Assembly (NCBI RefSeq): GCF_001741865.1
Contig: NZ_CP017147.1
Location: 3,959,001 to 4,023,000, forward strand
Origin: Bosea vaviloviae
GTDB lineage: Bacteria; Pseudomonadota; Alphaproteobacteria; Rhizobiales; Beijerinckiaceae
Direction: 5' to 3'
Length of the DNA stretch: 64,000 bases
Positions 44,210 to 53,273 of the stretch are shown here, in pieces. Each line of letters opens with the position of its first letter. Positions within the stretch are counted from its first letter, which is position 1. The notes under the pieces were generated by a model. The model had not been told where the DNA came from and did no database searches. It saw only the letters and a program-made list of their open reading frames with translations. A program made the position numbers and the translations under genes.

Positions 44210-44809
44210 TTACTGCTCCTTCTTGAACACATCCTGGAAGATGAGCTGGCCCCAAGCGCGGCCACGTGCGTGCACCAGCGCGCCACCCTCGTTGAGCTTG
44301 CCCAGCTTGATGGGTGCAAAGCCGAGTTGTTTGGCCAAAGCCGCCACGGGAGCGATCGCGTCCTCGTCGTCACCAGACAGAAAGACGACCCGGTGGCCGC
44401 CCTCGACGATTGGGTCGGTAGCCAGGGTGGCCGCAATCAGGTGATTGAACCCTTTCACGAGCTTGGCGCCGGTGAACGCCTTCGCGACGAAGGCGGAGGA
44501 CGGGAGACCGCCCAGCTCTTCAGGCTCTGGAAACGCGTTCGTCGCGTCGATGATCGTCTTGCCTTCCCAGCTCGGCAGGGCCTTCGCAACCTCGCGATGC
44601 GCCCCGAACGGGACCGCCAGGATGATCGTGTCGGCCTCGAGAGCCTCCCGCAGCGGTTTGGCGACGACCCTGGGTCCAATCGCCCGAGCCTGCGGCGCCA
44701 ACGCCTCGGGCGGCCGGCGGCTCGCGACGGTCACCGCGATGTTCTTACGGGCGAAGGCGTGGGCGAGGGCCTGGCCTATGCTACCGAATCCTATAATCGC
44801 GTAGCTCAT
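44210..44809 (-). CDS. NAD(P)-binding F420-reductase-like oxidoreductase
   Basis: 199 residues, N-terminal Rossmann fold (MSYAIIGFGSIGQALAHAFA, then VASRRPP) of the NADP-oxidoreductase/F420-dependent family; IILAVPFGAHREVAKALPSW and TIIDATNAF follow, and KGFNHLIA is the active-site region. The cofactor partner need not be F420, as most proteobacterial members use other acceptors. It is on the same strand as the SDR gene but separated by an inverted repeat at 44910. Confidence 0.82.
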   Translation of the reverse strand: MSYAIIGFGSIGQALAHAFARKNIAVTVASRRPPEALAPQARAIGPRVVAKPLREALEADTIILAVPFGAHREVAKALPSWEGKTIIDATNAFPEPEELGGLPSSAFVAKAFTGAKLVKGFNHLIAATLATDPIVEGGHRVVFLSGDDEDAIAPVAALAKQLGFAPIKLGKLNEGGALVHARGRAWGQLIFQDVFKKEQ

Positions 44810-44909
44810 GATACTTCTCCTATCCGTGTTGATATTGATTCCCCGGCCTTCAACGGCGCGGGGTTATCCGTTCTGCTGTGTGGAGATCTTTGGGTAGACG
44901 TCCCGCCGT

Positions 44910-44957
44910 GAACGACTTCCGCGCGGCCGGACTGAGCGTTCAGCGCGGAAGTCGTTC
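44910..44957. terminator. inverted repeat between SDR and NAD(P)-reductase genes
   Basis: GAACGACTTCCGCGC and GCGCGGAAGTCGTTC (15 bp, perfect) are separated by an 18-base loop. It lies downstream of the SDR gene and upstream of the reductase, on their shared minus strand. It may be a terminator or a paired operator; no T-run. Confidence 0.5.
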
Positions 44958-45013
44958 CACCATGGACATGCTAGTTCCCGCGGATCAGCCAGTTCCGGCG
45001 ATCCGACGCGAAT

Positions 45014-45748
45014 TCAGATGGCCGAGAAGCCGCCGTCGACAGACAGCTCCACCCCATTCACGAAGCTCGAATCGTCTGAAGCAAGAAACAGCGCGACCGC
45101 CGCAATTTCCTCAGGACGACCCATCTTTCCCCGCGGGATCAGGGATTCGAACATCTGCTTCGCATCCTCGGTGAGGACTTGGTCCTGCATCGGTGTGGCG
45201 ATCGGCCCTGGGTGCAGCACGTTCACCCGGATATTCCTGCCCTTCAGCTCGTTGAGCCACCCGCGTGCGAATGCGTGCAACGCCGCCTTGCTCGCCGCAT
45301 ACACGCTGTAACCAGGAAAACCTTTCACCGAGGCAACCGACCCGGTCATGAAGATCGATCCGCCATCGTTGAACAGCGGCAACGCCTTCTGGACCGTGAA
45401 CAGCGTGCCGCGCGTATTCAGGCCGAAGGTCGCATCGAAATGCTGCTCGGTAATCTCGCCCAGTGGGATGGCTTCGCCCGTGCCAGCGCTCGCGTACAGG
45501 ACGTCGATCCTGCCTTTTTCCCGTTTGACCGTGTCGAACAGACGGTCGAGGTCGTCGAGATTGGCCGCGTCGCCGCGCACGCCGGTCACGTTCCGGCCGA
45601 TCAGCTTGACGGCCTCGTCGAGCGCCTCCTGTCTCCGGCCCGTGATGAAGACATAGGCGCCTTCTTCAACGAACCGCTTGGCGCTCGCCAGCGCCATGCC
45701 GCTCGATCCACCCGTGATGACTGCAACCTTACCCTCAAGCTTTCCCAT
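45014..45748 (-). CDS. short-chain dehydrogenase/reductase
   Basis: 244 residues. The cofactor loop is TGGSSGMA (where most have TGxxxGIG), then ITGRRQEAL, NTRGTLFTVQKALPL, catalytic Ser in MTGSVASVKG and YSVYAASK (Tyr-x3-Lys), and the NVLHPGPIATPM and GGFSAI ends. The substrate is not readable. It is divergent from a LysR regulator whose gene starts 278 bp away. Confidence 0.92.
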   Translation of the reverse strand: MGKLEGKVAVITGGSSGMALASAKRFVEEGAYVFITGRRQEALDEAVKLIGRNVTGVRGDAANLDDLDRLFDTVKREKGRIDVLYASAGTGEAIPLGEITEQHFDATFGLNTRGTLFTVQKALPLFNDGGSIFMTGSVASVKGFPGYSVYAASKAALHAFARGWLNELKGRNIRVNVLHPGPIATPMQDQVLTEDAKQMFESLIPRGKMGRPEEIAAVALFLASDDSSFVNGVELSVDGGFSAI

Positions 45749-46025
45749 GACTTTTCCTTTCAGACTCCGTCTTTGGTCGTTCGGGGAAGACCCCCGAGAC
45801 CGTGGAAATGGGTCCGCCGGCGTCGGGAGTTGAGTGCGGAAGCGCGCAGATCGGTGGTGCGAAATCCATCCGGACGGAGGACTGACACCAGCCGCGACGA
45901 TCGGTATCCGCCGTTTCGGAGTTGGGCCACACTCATCGAAATAGGCTGTGATGACCGCCCGTACTGCTATTCGATGTGTTAGATACGGGTTTTGGAAGGC
46001 GCGCCGCGCGGTGCGGGATTGCACC

Positions 46026-46922
46026 ATGATCGACTGGGATGACGTTCGCTATTTTCTTGCGGTCGCGCGCGGAGGCTCGGTGCGGGCTGCCGCTGAGCGC
46101 CTCGGTGTGAACCACTCGACCGTGCTGCGACGCATCGCCCAGCTCGAGGACCGCCTCGGGGCGCAGATGTTCGAAAAGCTGCCTTCGGGCTACCGCCTGA
46201 CGGCTGCGGGCGAGGAGGTCGTCGAGCTCGCGAATCAGATGGAAGCCTCGTCGCACCAGCTGGAGACGCGCGTCTTCGGTCGCGACCAGAGCGCGCGCGG
46301 GCTTCTGCGGGTGACGCTGCCACCGTTCGTCGCGACACATCTGCTCATGCCGGATCTCGCCGATTTCGCGCGTCTGCATCCGGACATCGAGATGGAAATC
46401 TTGTCGTCCGGCGAGGTGGCGAATCTGACCAACCGAGAGGCCGATGTCGCGATCCGCATTGTCGCCGACCGCAAGACCCTGCCGCTCAATCTTCACGGCC
46501 TGAAGGGACCGGAGCTGTTCAGCAGCGTCTACATGTCTCGCGATCGACTAGCCGCGTGGCGTGCGGGCGCGTCTGATCCCATCCGCTGGATCGCCATAGA
46601 CAATCATGCACTCCCGGTCTGGGCACGTGAAGGAGAGGTTCACACCACGGGAGTTCCCTTCAGGACCCCGGACGCCGAGACGCAGATCGTTGCAGTGCGG
46701 CAAGGGATCGGGATGACGAAACTGCCGTGCTTCGTCGGAGATGCCGACGCTCTATTGGTGAGGGCGCCGGGCATCGACCTGCCCATGCATGGGACGCTCT
46801 GGCTTCTCACGCAGGGGGAGACACGCAAGACGAAGCGCGTGCGGCTCTTCACCGAGTTCGTATCCCGCAGGCTCGCCGCCTACGCTCCGCTTCTCGCGGG
46901 GCTATCCATATCGCGCGACTGA
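46026..46922 (+). CDS. LysR family transcriptional regulator
   Basis: 298 residues: winged HTH at 1-60 (WDDVRYFLAVARGGSVRAAA, NHSTVLRRIAQLEDRLG) and a periplasmic-binding-like effector domain. The tail carries GMTKLPCFVGDAD and HGTLWLLTQGETRKTKRVRL, typical of the LTTR branch that controls divergent oxidoreductases. It probably regulates the SDR (45014) and perhaps the reductase (44210). Confidence 0.92.
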   Translation: MIDWDDVRYFLAVARGGSVRAAAERLGVNHSTVLRRIAQLEDRLGAQMFEKLPSGYRLTAAGEEVVELANQMEASSHQLETRVFGRDQSARGLLRVTLPPFVATHLLMPDLADFARLHPDIEMEILSSGEVANLTNREADVAIRIVADRKTLPLNLHGLKGPELFSSVYMSRDRLAAWRAGASDPIRWIAIDNHALPVWAREGEVHTTGVPFRTPDAETQIVAVRQGIGMTKLPCFVGDADALLVRAPGIDLPMHGTLWLLTQGETRKTKRVRLFTEFVSRRLAAYAPLLAGLSISRD

Positions 46923-47070
46923 CGCCGGAAAACTGACCCTCGCGGAGGCTGCCCTGGGGAAACTTCCGAGCCCTACCTAGTCGGCGCCGTCGCTGTGCTG
47001 AGCACATCATACGCGCGGCTGAACGGTACTCCGCTCTGATACGAGGGCGATAACCCAGGTCCTTGCAGCG

Positions 47071-47883
47071 TCAGAAATGGGCTTTTGGCTGTAGCTTCAG
47101 CGTCGTTCGCGTCGAATCCGCCATCTTCGATAGCAGCCAGCCGGGATTGCCGAGGTTGAAATAGGTCTTCAGCAGAAAGCGCCAGAACAGACGCTGTGCG
47201 TTTGAGGAAGGCCCATGCTGCGCCAGTATTCTGGCGCACTCGGCCGTGGTTCGGCTGCCGTGGACCGCGCTGTTGTTCACTCCGGTTCGCCGGAAGCAAG
47301 CAATCGGCCGATCGATCCGGCCGTAGGGCTCCTTCGTCAGGGCGCGGCAGAACATCTCGTAATCGCCGGCGTCCTTGTAAGCGATGTCGAAACCGCCCAG
47401 TTCCTCGAAGAAGCCACGCGAGAAATAGGTCGCCATGTGCATGATGGGGTTCCAGCCCAGACAAACGAGCATTGCGGGCGTCACCCAGTTCGGAGGGGCC
47501 GCGAGCCCACCGAGGCTATGCCCTTTTGCATCGGTCCATCTGATGGCGCCGACGACCCAGCGCCGGCGGCTTTCGCGGTAAGCCTTCACCACTGCGACGG
47601 CTGCGCCCTCGAGCATCACGTCATCGGCGCCAAGAAAGCCCAACAACTCGCCGGACGAGTTGAAGGACCCCTTGTTGATGGCGTCGAAGATGCCGCTGTC
47701 CTTGCCCTGGAGCACGCGCAGCCCACAGCTGAGCGCGAGCTCGACGGTTCCGTCGGTACTGCCGCCGTCGACGATCACATGCTCGATCTCGATGTCGCGC
47801 GTCGCATTCGTGCGCGCGGATTCGATGCATTCCTTCAGATACTCGACGGCGTTCAGCGTCGGGGTGACGATTGTCACGATCAT
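47071..47883 (-). CDS. GT2 family glycosyltransferase
   Basis: 270 residues, GT-A fold: MIVTIVTPTLNAVEYLKECI, VIVDGGSTDGTVEL, GKDSGIFDAINKGSFNSSGE and LGADDVML (metal-binding acidic pair), then GGFDIAYKDAGDYEMFCRAL. It resembles WcaA/WcaE-type exopolysaccharide glycosyltransferases. ATG at 47883 is the natural start; an upstream frame has no support. It lies next to a LuxR-type regulator at 47913 on the same strand, the first gene of the surface-polymer island. Confidence 0.85.
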   Translation of the reverse strand: MIVTIVTPTLNAVEYLKECIESARTNATRDIEIEHVIVDGGSTDGTVELALSCGLRVLQGKDSGIFDAINKGSFNSSGELLGFLGADDVMLEGAAVAVVKAYRESRRRWVVGAIRWTDAKGHSLGGLAAPPNWVTPAMLVCLGWNPIMHMATYFSRGFFEELGGFDIAYKDAGDYEMFCRALTKEPYGRIDRPIACFRRTGVNNSAVHGSRTTAECARILAQHGPSSNAQRLFWRFLLKTYFNLGNPGWLLSKMADSTRTTLKLQPKAHF

Positions 47884-47912
47884 GGAACCGCCCTGCCGTT
47901 GTAGCCGGTCGG

Positions 47913-48677
47913 TTACGAGAGCTGGGGCGAGGGGACCGCTTCCGGTCTTGCGGCGATCATCGGCAAGGTCTCCTCCTCCGCCATGTCGCTCGCCATGTCG
48001 TCCTCCGCCACGACAGGAATCCGGGTTGCCGCGTTCTGCATGGCCCACATGGCCGCCTGGGTGCGGTTCCTGACACGCAACTTGCGCAAGATCGCCTTGA
48101 CGTGAACCTTCACGGTCGCCTCGGCGATCTCGAGCTTGCGCGCGATGACCTTGTTGGATTCGCCCAGCATGAGCCCTTCCAGAATGCTGACCTCCCGGCC
48201 GGAAAGGCCCGAGAACGGAGACCCGTCGGCCCTGCGTTGCGCGCCTTGGAGGAGGCGCTGTGGCGCGATCGCGACTTCCGAGAGCTGTAACAGAAGCTCG
48301 GGTGGGAAGACGGCGCCATTCGCGATGACGACCTCCAGGGACATGATGAGATCCTGCGCGGAGATGGACTCGACGAGGTACCCCACCGCTCCCAGTTGCA
48401 CGGCGCGGTGCATCAATTCGCGGCTGCCGCGCAGGGCAAGGGCCACGATCTTGGCGCTCTTGAACTGCCTCTTGATGTCGCCGACGATGGAGCAGGACAT
48501 GTCGTCGATCACGACGATGAAGAGATCGGGTGATTTTTGACCGTTCTCGTGCCTATGAGGATCGAGGCTGGCGGTTCTTTGGCTCACTCGGAAACGCGCG
48601 CCGTTCAGTAACTGTGTAATTCCTTCCCGGAGCAGTGCGTTGTCGCTTAATACGGCGGTCTCGATGAGTTCAGACAT
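47913..48677 (-). CDS. LuxR-type regulator with degenerate receiver
   Basis: 254 residues: a receiver-like N-terminus (about 1-125) and a LuxR HTH at about 165-225 (LSGREVSILEGLMLGESNKV, IAEATVKVHVKAILRKLRVR). The receiver lacks several key residues: the first acidic pair is SDN, the Ser/Thr switch site reads ALALRG, and the Lys position is Glu (GYLVES). It is therefore unlikely to be phosphorylated in the usual way. An approximately 35-residue acidic tail follows the HTH. Its likely targets are the neighbouring polysaccharide genes. Confidence 0.85.
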   Translation of the reverse strand: MSELIETAVLSDNALLREGITQLLNGARFRVSQRTASLDPHRHENGQKSPDLFIVVIDDMSCSIVGDIKRQFKSAKIVALALRGSRELMHRAVQLGAVGYLVESISAQDLIMSLEVVIANGAVFPPELLLQLSEVAIAPQRLLQGAQRRADGSPFSGLSGREVSILEGLMLGESNKVIARKLEIAEATVKVHVKAILRKLRVRNRTQAAMWAMQNAATRIPVVAEDDMASDMAEEETLPMIAARPEAVPSPQLS

Positions 48678-48928
48678 CGTATTTCCCCATTACCCGACAC
48701 AAAAACTGATACGATAAGGGCCGACTGAAACTACGGCGTATCCATTAATCTGTTCGAGGCATCCTGAGACAACATTCGCTCCTGATAACCAATTGGAGCA
48801 CCAAACTGGCGCAAAATGGCGCATGCGTCAGAATACCATCGTTAATAATTAGTTCATTCGGATGTGTTCGTCCTGTCAGGAAAGTACGGTCCTCGTAAGG
48901 ACAATCCTTACAACACAAGGCATGGTTG

Positions 48929-49648
48929 TTAGTGTCGAGGCTTGGTTTTGCCCTGGCGCGGCTTGCTTCGCGGCTCTGGATCGATCGCAGATGTTTGGAT
49001 TAGATCTCTGGCAAGTACCGCAGCTTCCGTCCGATTCCGAACATTGAGGACACGCATCACCCCTGAGACATGGATCTTCGTGGTTGGCTCTGCGATGTGG
49101 AGCGCCTGGGCGATTTCACGGTTCGAAAGCCCGTCCGCCAGGAGCGTCAGGACATCTTTCTGTCGCGGCGTTAATCCGAACGTACTCTGCTGCACGCTGG
49201 AACGCCGTGGTGGTGCCTCGCGGGGACGATGGCTTTCCGCGGCCGAGCCGAACGGAGTCAGGGCGCGCGGGATCGAGAGGCGCCCGGCAAGGACATCCCT
49301 GACTGATTCAACGATCTCGTCATCCCGCTGCAGAGTTGAGAGGAAACCGTGGAAGCCTTCTGCGATATAGTGGAGAACCTGGTCGAAGGTGCCCTCGGTC
49401 GAGATGACGACATAGCGGGTCAGCCCAGAGGCGCGCTTGAAGTCCCAGATGACGTTGGGACTAGCCGACCCCATCAGGTTCAGGCTGACGAGCGCAAGAT
49501 GGATGTGTTGTTCTCCTTGCAGGCCGCGCATCAGGCTGTCGAGATCGGTGGCCTCGAGAAATTCGGCATCTGGCAGCGCGGCCTGCAGGACGACGCGCAA
49601 ACCTGTGCGGTAGAGTGCATGTTGGTCGGCAACGAGAATCCTGACCAT
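48929..49648 (-). CDS. LuxR-type regulator with degenerate receiver
   Basis: 239 residues: a receiver-like domain and LuxR HTH (FGLTPRQKDVLTLLADGLSN, REIAQALHIAEPTTKIHVSG). The phosphoacceptor Asp is replaced by Ser (LALVSLNLMG) and the conserved Lys by Thr (GFLSTL). A basic tail (PRSKPRQGKTKPRH) could aid DNA binding. I chose the ATG at 49648 (MVRILVADQHALYR) over a longer frame. It is separate from, but parallel to, the regulator at 47913. Confidence 0.84.
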   Translation of the reverse strand: MVRILVADQHALYRTGLRVVLQAALPDAEFLEATDLDSLMRGLQGEQHIHLALVSLNLMGSASPNVIWDFKRASGLTRYVVISTEGTFDQVLHYIAEGFHGFLSTLQRDDEIVESVRDVLAGRLSIPRALTPFGSAAESHRPREAPPRRSSVQQSTFGLTPRQKDVLTLLADGLSNREIAQALHIAEPTTKIHVSGVMRVLNVRNRTEAAVLARDLIQTSAIDPEPRSKPRQGKTKPRH

Positions 49649-49905
49649 GGTTCGCCGCCGATCCGGTCGCCCTTTGCAGTCGGGAGGCGCGGCAGTTGTT
49701 GACGCAGCTTCCGCTTGATTACAGGCGGCTATCGAGGCGCCAGCCCCCCAGTTCCCCATGCACTGTGGTAGCGGGAGCGGCCCTTCAAGTCGCTACGCCC
49801 TTCAGGAGAGGGGGCCGCATTGTGCGTGGCCATGATTTCTCGACGATGCCAAGCTGAGTACTCCGCACAGGTCTGAAATGCGACGGCTCGGAGCGCCGAT
49901 GGCTT
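49649..49905. other. intergenic stretch with no supported gene
   Basis: No coding frame here has a ribosome site, codon pattern or domain that I would trust; the open frames are shadows. The next 113 bp is the repeat pair at 49906. Confidence 0.5.
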
Positions 49906-50018
49906 AGAGCAGGATGCGAAAAAGTGGGCACCGGTTTTTCGTATAGATCCCTGCTCTCACTTTTGGATGAGAGCCGGATGCGAAAAGTGGGAACCGGTTC
50001 TTGCATTGATCCGGCTCT
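49906..50018. repeat. tandem module A copies
   Basis: Two adjacent module A units: AGAGCAGGATGCG...CCCTGCTCT (core GTGGGCACCGG) and GAGCCGGATGCG...ATCCGGCTCT (core GTGGGAACCGG). Between them is the TTTGGATGAGAG linker that in other copies leads to module B. The B hairpin itself is missing, replaced by a second A. Confidence 0.88.
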
Positions 50019-50029
50019 GATCAGTGCCA

Positions 50030-50692
50030 TCAGATATCGAGAATCCAGCCGTGGCTGGCGCCGTATCTGATGATGTCGAGGCGCGAGTGCAGCATCAGCT
50101 TCTTGCAGGCCCTGTACCGGTAGGTTTCGACCGATTTGATGCCAAGGCCAACGCGCCGGGCGATCTCCTTGTTGGAATGACCGACGGCCGCGAGGCGCAG
50201 GACCTGCAGTTCGCGGTTGGTCAATGTGCCGTTCGGAACGGCTGCGGGAGCTGGGCTGTAGGCATGGGAAAGCTTGCGAATCCATTCGGAGCGGAATTCT
50301 TCCAGCTCGGAATCGATATAGATGCCGCCGCTCAGCACCGTTCTGATGGCTTGGGTGACCTTGTCGCTCGACGAAGCCTTGAGGACGTAGCCGCGAATGC
50401 CGATCTTCATCGCCTTCTGTACGTAGCTCGACTCTTCATAATGGGTCAGCATCACGATCAGGGTCGCGGGGGCTCCTTCAAGAATGCGCTCGGCCAGTGT
50501 GAGGCCGCTCATGCCGGGCAGGCCCATATCGAGGATGACGATATCGGGGCTTTGGTCCCGGACGAGCGTGAGCGCCTGGGAGGCGGAGGTGGCTTGTCCC
50601 ACGAATTCGAGATCTGGCAAGCCGAGTACGAGAGCCCGCAGGCCGGTCAGGATGATCGGGTGATCGTCAACCAGTATGATACGCGCCGTCAT
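50030..50692 (-). CDS. NarL/FixJ-type response regulator
   Basis: 220 residues with an intact receiver: VDDHP acidic pair, phosphoacceptor Asp in IVILDMGLPG, Thr in VMLTH, and Lys in GYVLKAS. The LuxR HTH is LTNRELQVLRLAAVGHSNKE, IARRVGLGIKSVETYRYRAC. Its ATG overlaps the stop of the histidine kinase gene (ATGA), so the pair is co-translated. The full set of catalytic residues contrasts with the two nearby degenerate receivers. Confidence 0.94.
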   Translation of the reverse strand: MTARIILVDDHPIILTGLRALVLGLPDLEFVGQATSASQALTLVRDQSPDIVILDMGLPGMSGLTLAERILEGAPATLIVMLTHYEESSYVQKAMKIGIRGYVLKASSSDKVTQAIRTVLSGGIYIDSELEEFRSEWIRKLSHAYSPAPAAVPNGTLTNRELQVLRLAAVGHSNKEIARRVGLGIKSVETYRYRACKKLMLHSRLDIIRYGASHGWILDI

Positions 50693-51870
50693 GGCGGGGC
50701 ACCCTGCTGCGGTTCGGGCTTCAATGGTGCGACTGCCGTCACGATTGTGCCCTTACCGAAACGCGGACCGATCTGCAGCGTTCCACCAATGCTGTTCATG
50801 CGTTGCTGCATCCCGCGAAGCCCGATGCCCAAACTGCCGAATTCTCCCTGCGGCTGTGGTTCCGTCGACAGACCGACGCCATCATCGGCTATCGTGAGCG
50901 AGACCGATCTGCAGTTGAATTCCAGGACGATATCGATTTTCCGTGCGCCGAGCGCATGCTTGAGCGCGTTCGTCAGCGCCTCCTGGGCGACCCGGTACAG
51001 GTTGCTTTCGAGGGCGGCGGGAAGCGAGTCGGGCTCCGTTCCCTTCTTCTTGAAGGAAAGGTCGAGCCTGCCGTCTGTCGTGAACCAAACGGCAGTGATC
51101 TCGATGGCTCGGCTGAGACCGAGCTCCTCGACGATCCGCGGGCGACCACCGACGACGGCGTGATGGATTTTACGTCCAACCTCGGAGACATGCACGGCGA
51201 GGTCGTCGAGGCGGCTTCGCGCCGGGCCGCGGGCGGCGTCCCGCATACGTCTCAGTTCCACGAGAACGAGGGCCATCTCCTGGCCTGCGTGGTCATGAAG
51301 ATCCTGGGCAATCCGCTCACGCTCATCAGCGCGGACATGTTTGATCTCGTCCTGCAGTTCCTGCTTCTGCGCTTCCGCGATGCGCAGCGCCTCGGCGACG
51401 AAACAATATTGCTCGACCAGCCGCAGGCGATCGCTGCGCAGTTCGTCGGCTTGCTCCATGGCAAAACGCCCGTGCCGTTCGGCCCTTGATCTCCTCATCT
51501 GCTCTGCGCGCGCTACAAGCCGTGCATCACGTACAGGGAGGAGGCGCAGCAGAAGGCTGGCCGGGCGGCTTTTGCGTCGCGGAACCAGAACGTTGCCAAA
51601 GCAGCGATAGTCGCGGGCACCGCCCTGTCCGTCGAAGCTGACCTTTTCGATCAAGGGCTGACGGGAGCCCGAGCAGCGAATGAGATAGGTTCGCAGGGTT
51701 TCGGCTCGGCTGGAGCAGATGTCGAAGAGCGACGATATCGACGTTTGGGGAGAGAGAGCCAGGTGCGCTGCACGATTCCGCGCATGGATGCTTCCGTCGC
51801 TGCAGACAACAAGAGACGGTTCGAGATAGGTTTCCAGGTCTAACTCAGTTCGAAGCTGCAGATGCATCAT
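50689..51870 (-). CDS. sensor histidine kinase (HisKA_3/NarX type)
   Basis: 393 residues, no transmembrane segment. An N-terminal PAS-like region (about 1-120) and a coiled-coil (residues about 130-200) lead to the dimerisation helix with phospho-His (ERIAQDLHDHAGQEMALVLV). The HATPase domain carries QEALTNALKHA (N box), IADDGVGL (G1) and GSLGIGLRGMQQR (G2). ATG at 51870 overlaps the upstream MetOD1-like gene. Sensing may come from that upstream protein, since this kinase is soluble. Confidence 0.92.
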   Translation of the reverse strand: MMHLQLRTELDLETYLEPSLVVCSDGSIHARNRAAHLALSPQTSISSLFDICSSRAETLRTYLIRCSGSRQPLIEKVSFDGQGGARDYRCFGNVLVPRRKSRPASLLLRLLPVRDARLVARAEQMRRSRAERHGRFAMEQADELRSDRLRLVEQYCFVAEALRIAEAQKQELQDEIKHVRADERERIAQDLHDHAGQEMALVLVELRRMRDAARGPARSRLDDLAVHVSEVGRKIHHAVVGGRPRIVEELGLSRAIEITAVWFTTDGRLDLSFKKKGTEPDSLPAALESNLYRVAQEALTNALKHALGARKIDIVLEFNCRSVSLTIADDGVGLSTEPQPQGEFGSLGIGLRGMQQRMNSIGGTLQIGPRFGKGTIVTAVAPLKPEPQQGAPP

Positions 51871-52402
51871 CGCGGAAGTATTCCCTCGTATCTGGATGCA
51901 GTTCCGTTCGCTTGAGGTGAAGCACGACGCGGCATGCGGGGGCTCCCCTGGCGATCGTCTGTTCGAGATCGACGGCTGCATAGCCGACCGCATTAGCGGT
52001 CATCACGCCGAAGATGTTCGACGTCATCATGCAGAGAGATGGGTGGTTGACGACTGCATTTCCCAGAGGGCACTTGCAATTGCCCAAGACGATATGGTCT
52101 TCGTCTTGTTCGATGATGAAGAATGCGCCGTCAGCGCGTTTGTTCAGGTCGATCAGAGCTGCAAGAAGCTGATCTCGGTTGAGGTTCTGAACGCCAAGCG
52201 CTGTCTTATACTGTTTCTCGATGTCCGATCCCAGCCGCGCAGCGATACTGCTGACATAGGCACAGGCATCTTCGGCCCCGACGATGGTTTCGAGCAAATC
52301 CGCCATGCCGGCGATCAGAGTGTCGAAAAAACGATGCCGGTCGAAATCGATGGCCGGCGAATCAATGCTGGGCGATGTCGCATTGGCAATGATTGGGGGC
52401 AC
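51845..52402 (-). CDS. MetOD1-like (V4R-related) putative sensor protein
   Basis: 185 residues from GTG at 52402, chosen because CAGGAGGG sits about 10 bases upstream; a TTG 66 bp earlier has no such site. The C-terminal part carries a cysteine set (GNCKCPLGNAV, then SLCMM and GAPACRVV) like the methanogen-output-domain-1 family, which may bind a metal or Fe-S group. Such proteins often sit beside sensor kinases. Here the gene overlaps the kinase start by 26 bp, so it probably sends a redox or metal signal to it. The family call is from memory of the pattern, not a search. Confidence 0.65.
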   Translation of the reverse strand: MPPIIANATSPSIDSPAIDFDRHRFFDTLIAGMADLLETIVGAEDACAYVSSIAARLGSDIEKQYKTALGVQNLNRDQLLAALIDLNKRADGAFFIIEQDEDHIVLGNCKCPLGNAVVNHPSLCMMTSNIFGVMTANAVGYAAVDLEQTIARGAPACRVVLHLKRTELHPDTREYFRDDASAASN

Positions 52403-53273
52403 GATGACTGGCCCTCCTGAGCAGATTGCTGGTCGGATAGAGGCGTTCGAGCGACGGAGTTCATGCAAGATCGATCATACGGCATGTATGAGCCGTGAAT
52501 GTTTCCTTTCTCGGATAATTATACTTCCGTTGATCAACCTGTATCGGGTTGACGCAGTCCTCGTGTTCCTCGACGGCGACAGAAGGCGGGCAGAGAAAAG
52601 CGACAAAATTGGACATATACAATTATAGGTTGAAATCGAAATTCATGCTCTGAGAATTCAATAGCATTTAACCAGTCAATGTATCAAGGGTTGTTATCAC
52701 ATGTGCGCGATGCGTTAGGAAATTGGCGACCGGCTGTTTCGAAGCTGCGCCAGACGGCGCCTGAAACGGAAGAACTGATTAATTTAAATCTGTGACAGGT
52801 GCGTTCTGACCCGAGACAAAGGCTCCCTCCCGTTTCAGGAATACATTCACTTTATCATATAGTACCATATTGAACGAAATTTGCGTGCCCGAATTCAGAT
52901 ATAAATTTCGGAATAAAGATTGTTGAAAATTAATTTGAAAATAGAAATGTATTTTAATAAGCCAATTAAGTCAGAATAATTATCGGTAATTGTAAATATA
53001 TCTGCAATTAAACGCAGAATTATTGGCTAAATTATCGAGCTTATTCGCGGTTAATTGGATCTTTATTTTAGATGCCGATGGACTGTGGTACAATAAGCCC
53101 TTTAATTGTCAGAAAATAGCGTGATAATATCAAGTATTTTCTCTGATTTCGCCATACCTTCCTAGGTAATCGACCGCCAGCGTTCACCGAGTACGGGAAA
53201 CGAAATCGCGTGCGGCACGGTGCCGGCGCACGGCAGACCAGGCGTTTCAACGTTATGACCGACAGCGCTTGCA
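52403..53273. other. AT-rich non-coding region
   Basis: About 870 bp without a supported gene. From about 52620 to 53130 the DNA is strikingly AT-rich against the GC-rich surroundings, with many ATTAATT and AATTAT tracts. It separates the sensor operon from the glycosyltransferase/polymer genes, so promoters and silencer (MucR/H-NS-like) sites may lie here. I see no integrase, tRNA or clear att repeat. Confidence 0.6.

Noticed and set aside
48678..48928. Possible small RNA between two LuxR-type genes
   Set aside because: Only short direct repeats (TGGCGCAAAATGGCGC) are visible; no terminator or promoter pair makes an RNA gene convincing.
49785..50285. 166-codon minus-strand frame over the repeats
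   Set aside because: It runs through the repeat pair and part of the response regulator in another frame; its sequence is repeat-derived.
52284..52628. Short plus-strand frame opposite the MetOD1-like gene
   Set aside because: No ribosome site or domain; half of it lies over a better-supported gene on the other strand.
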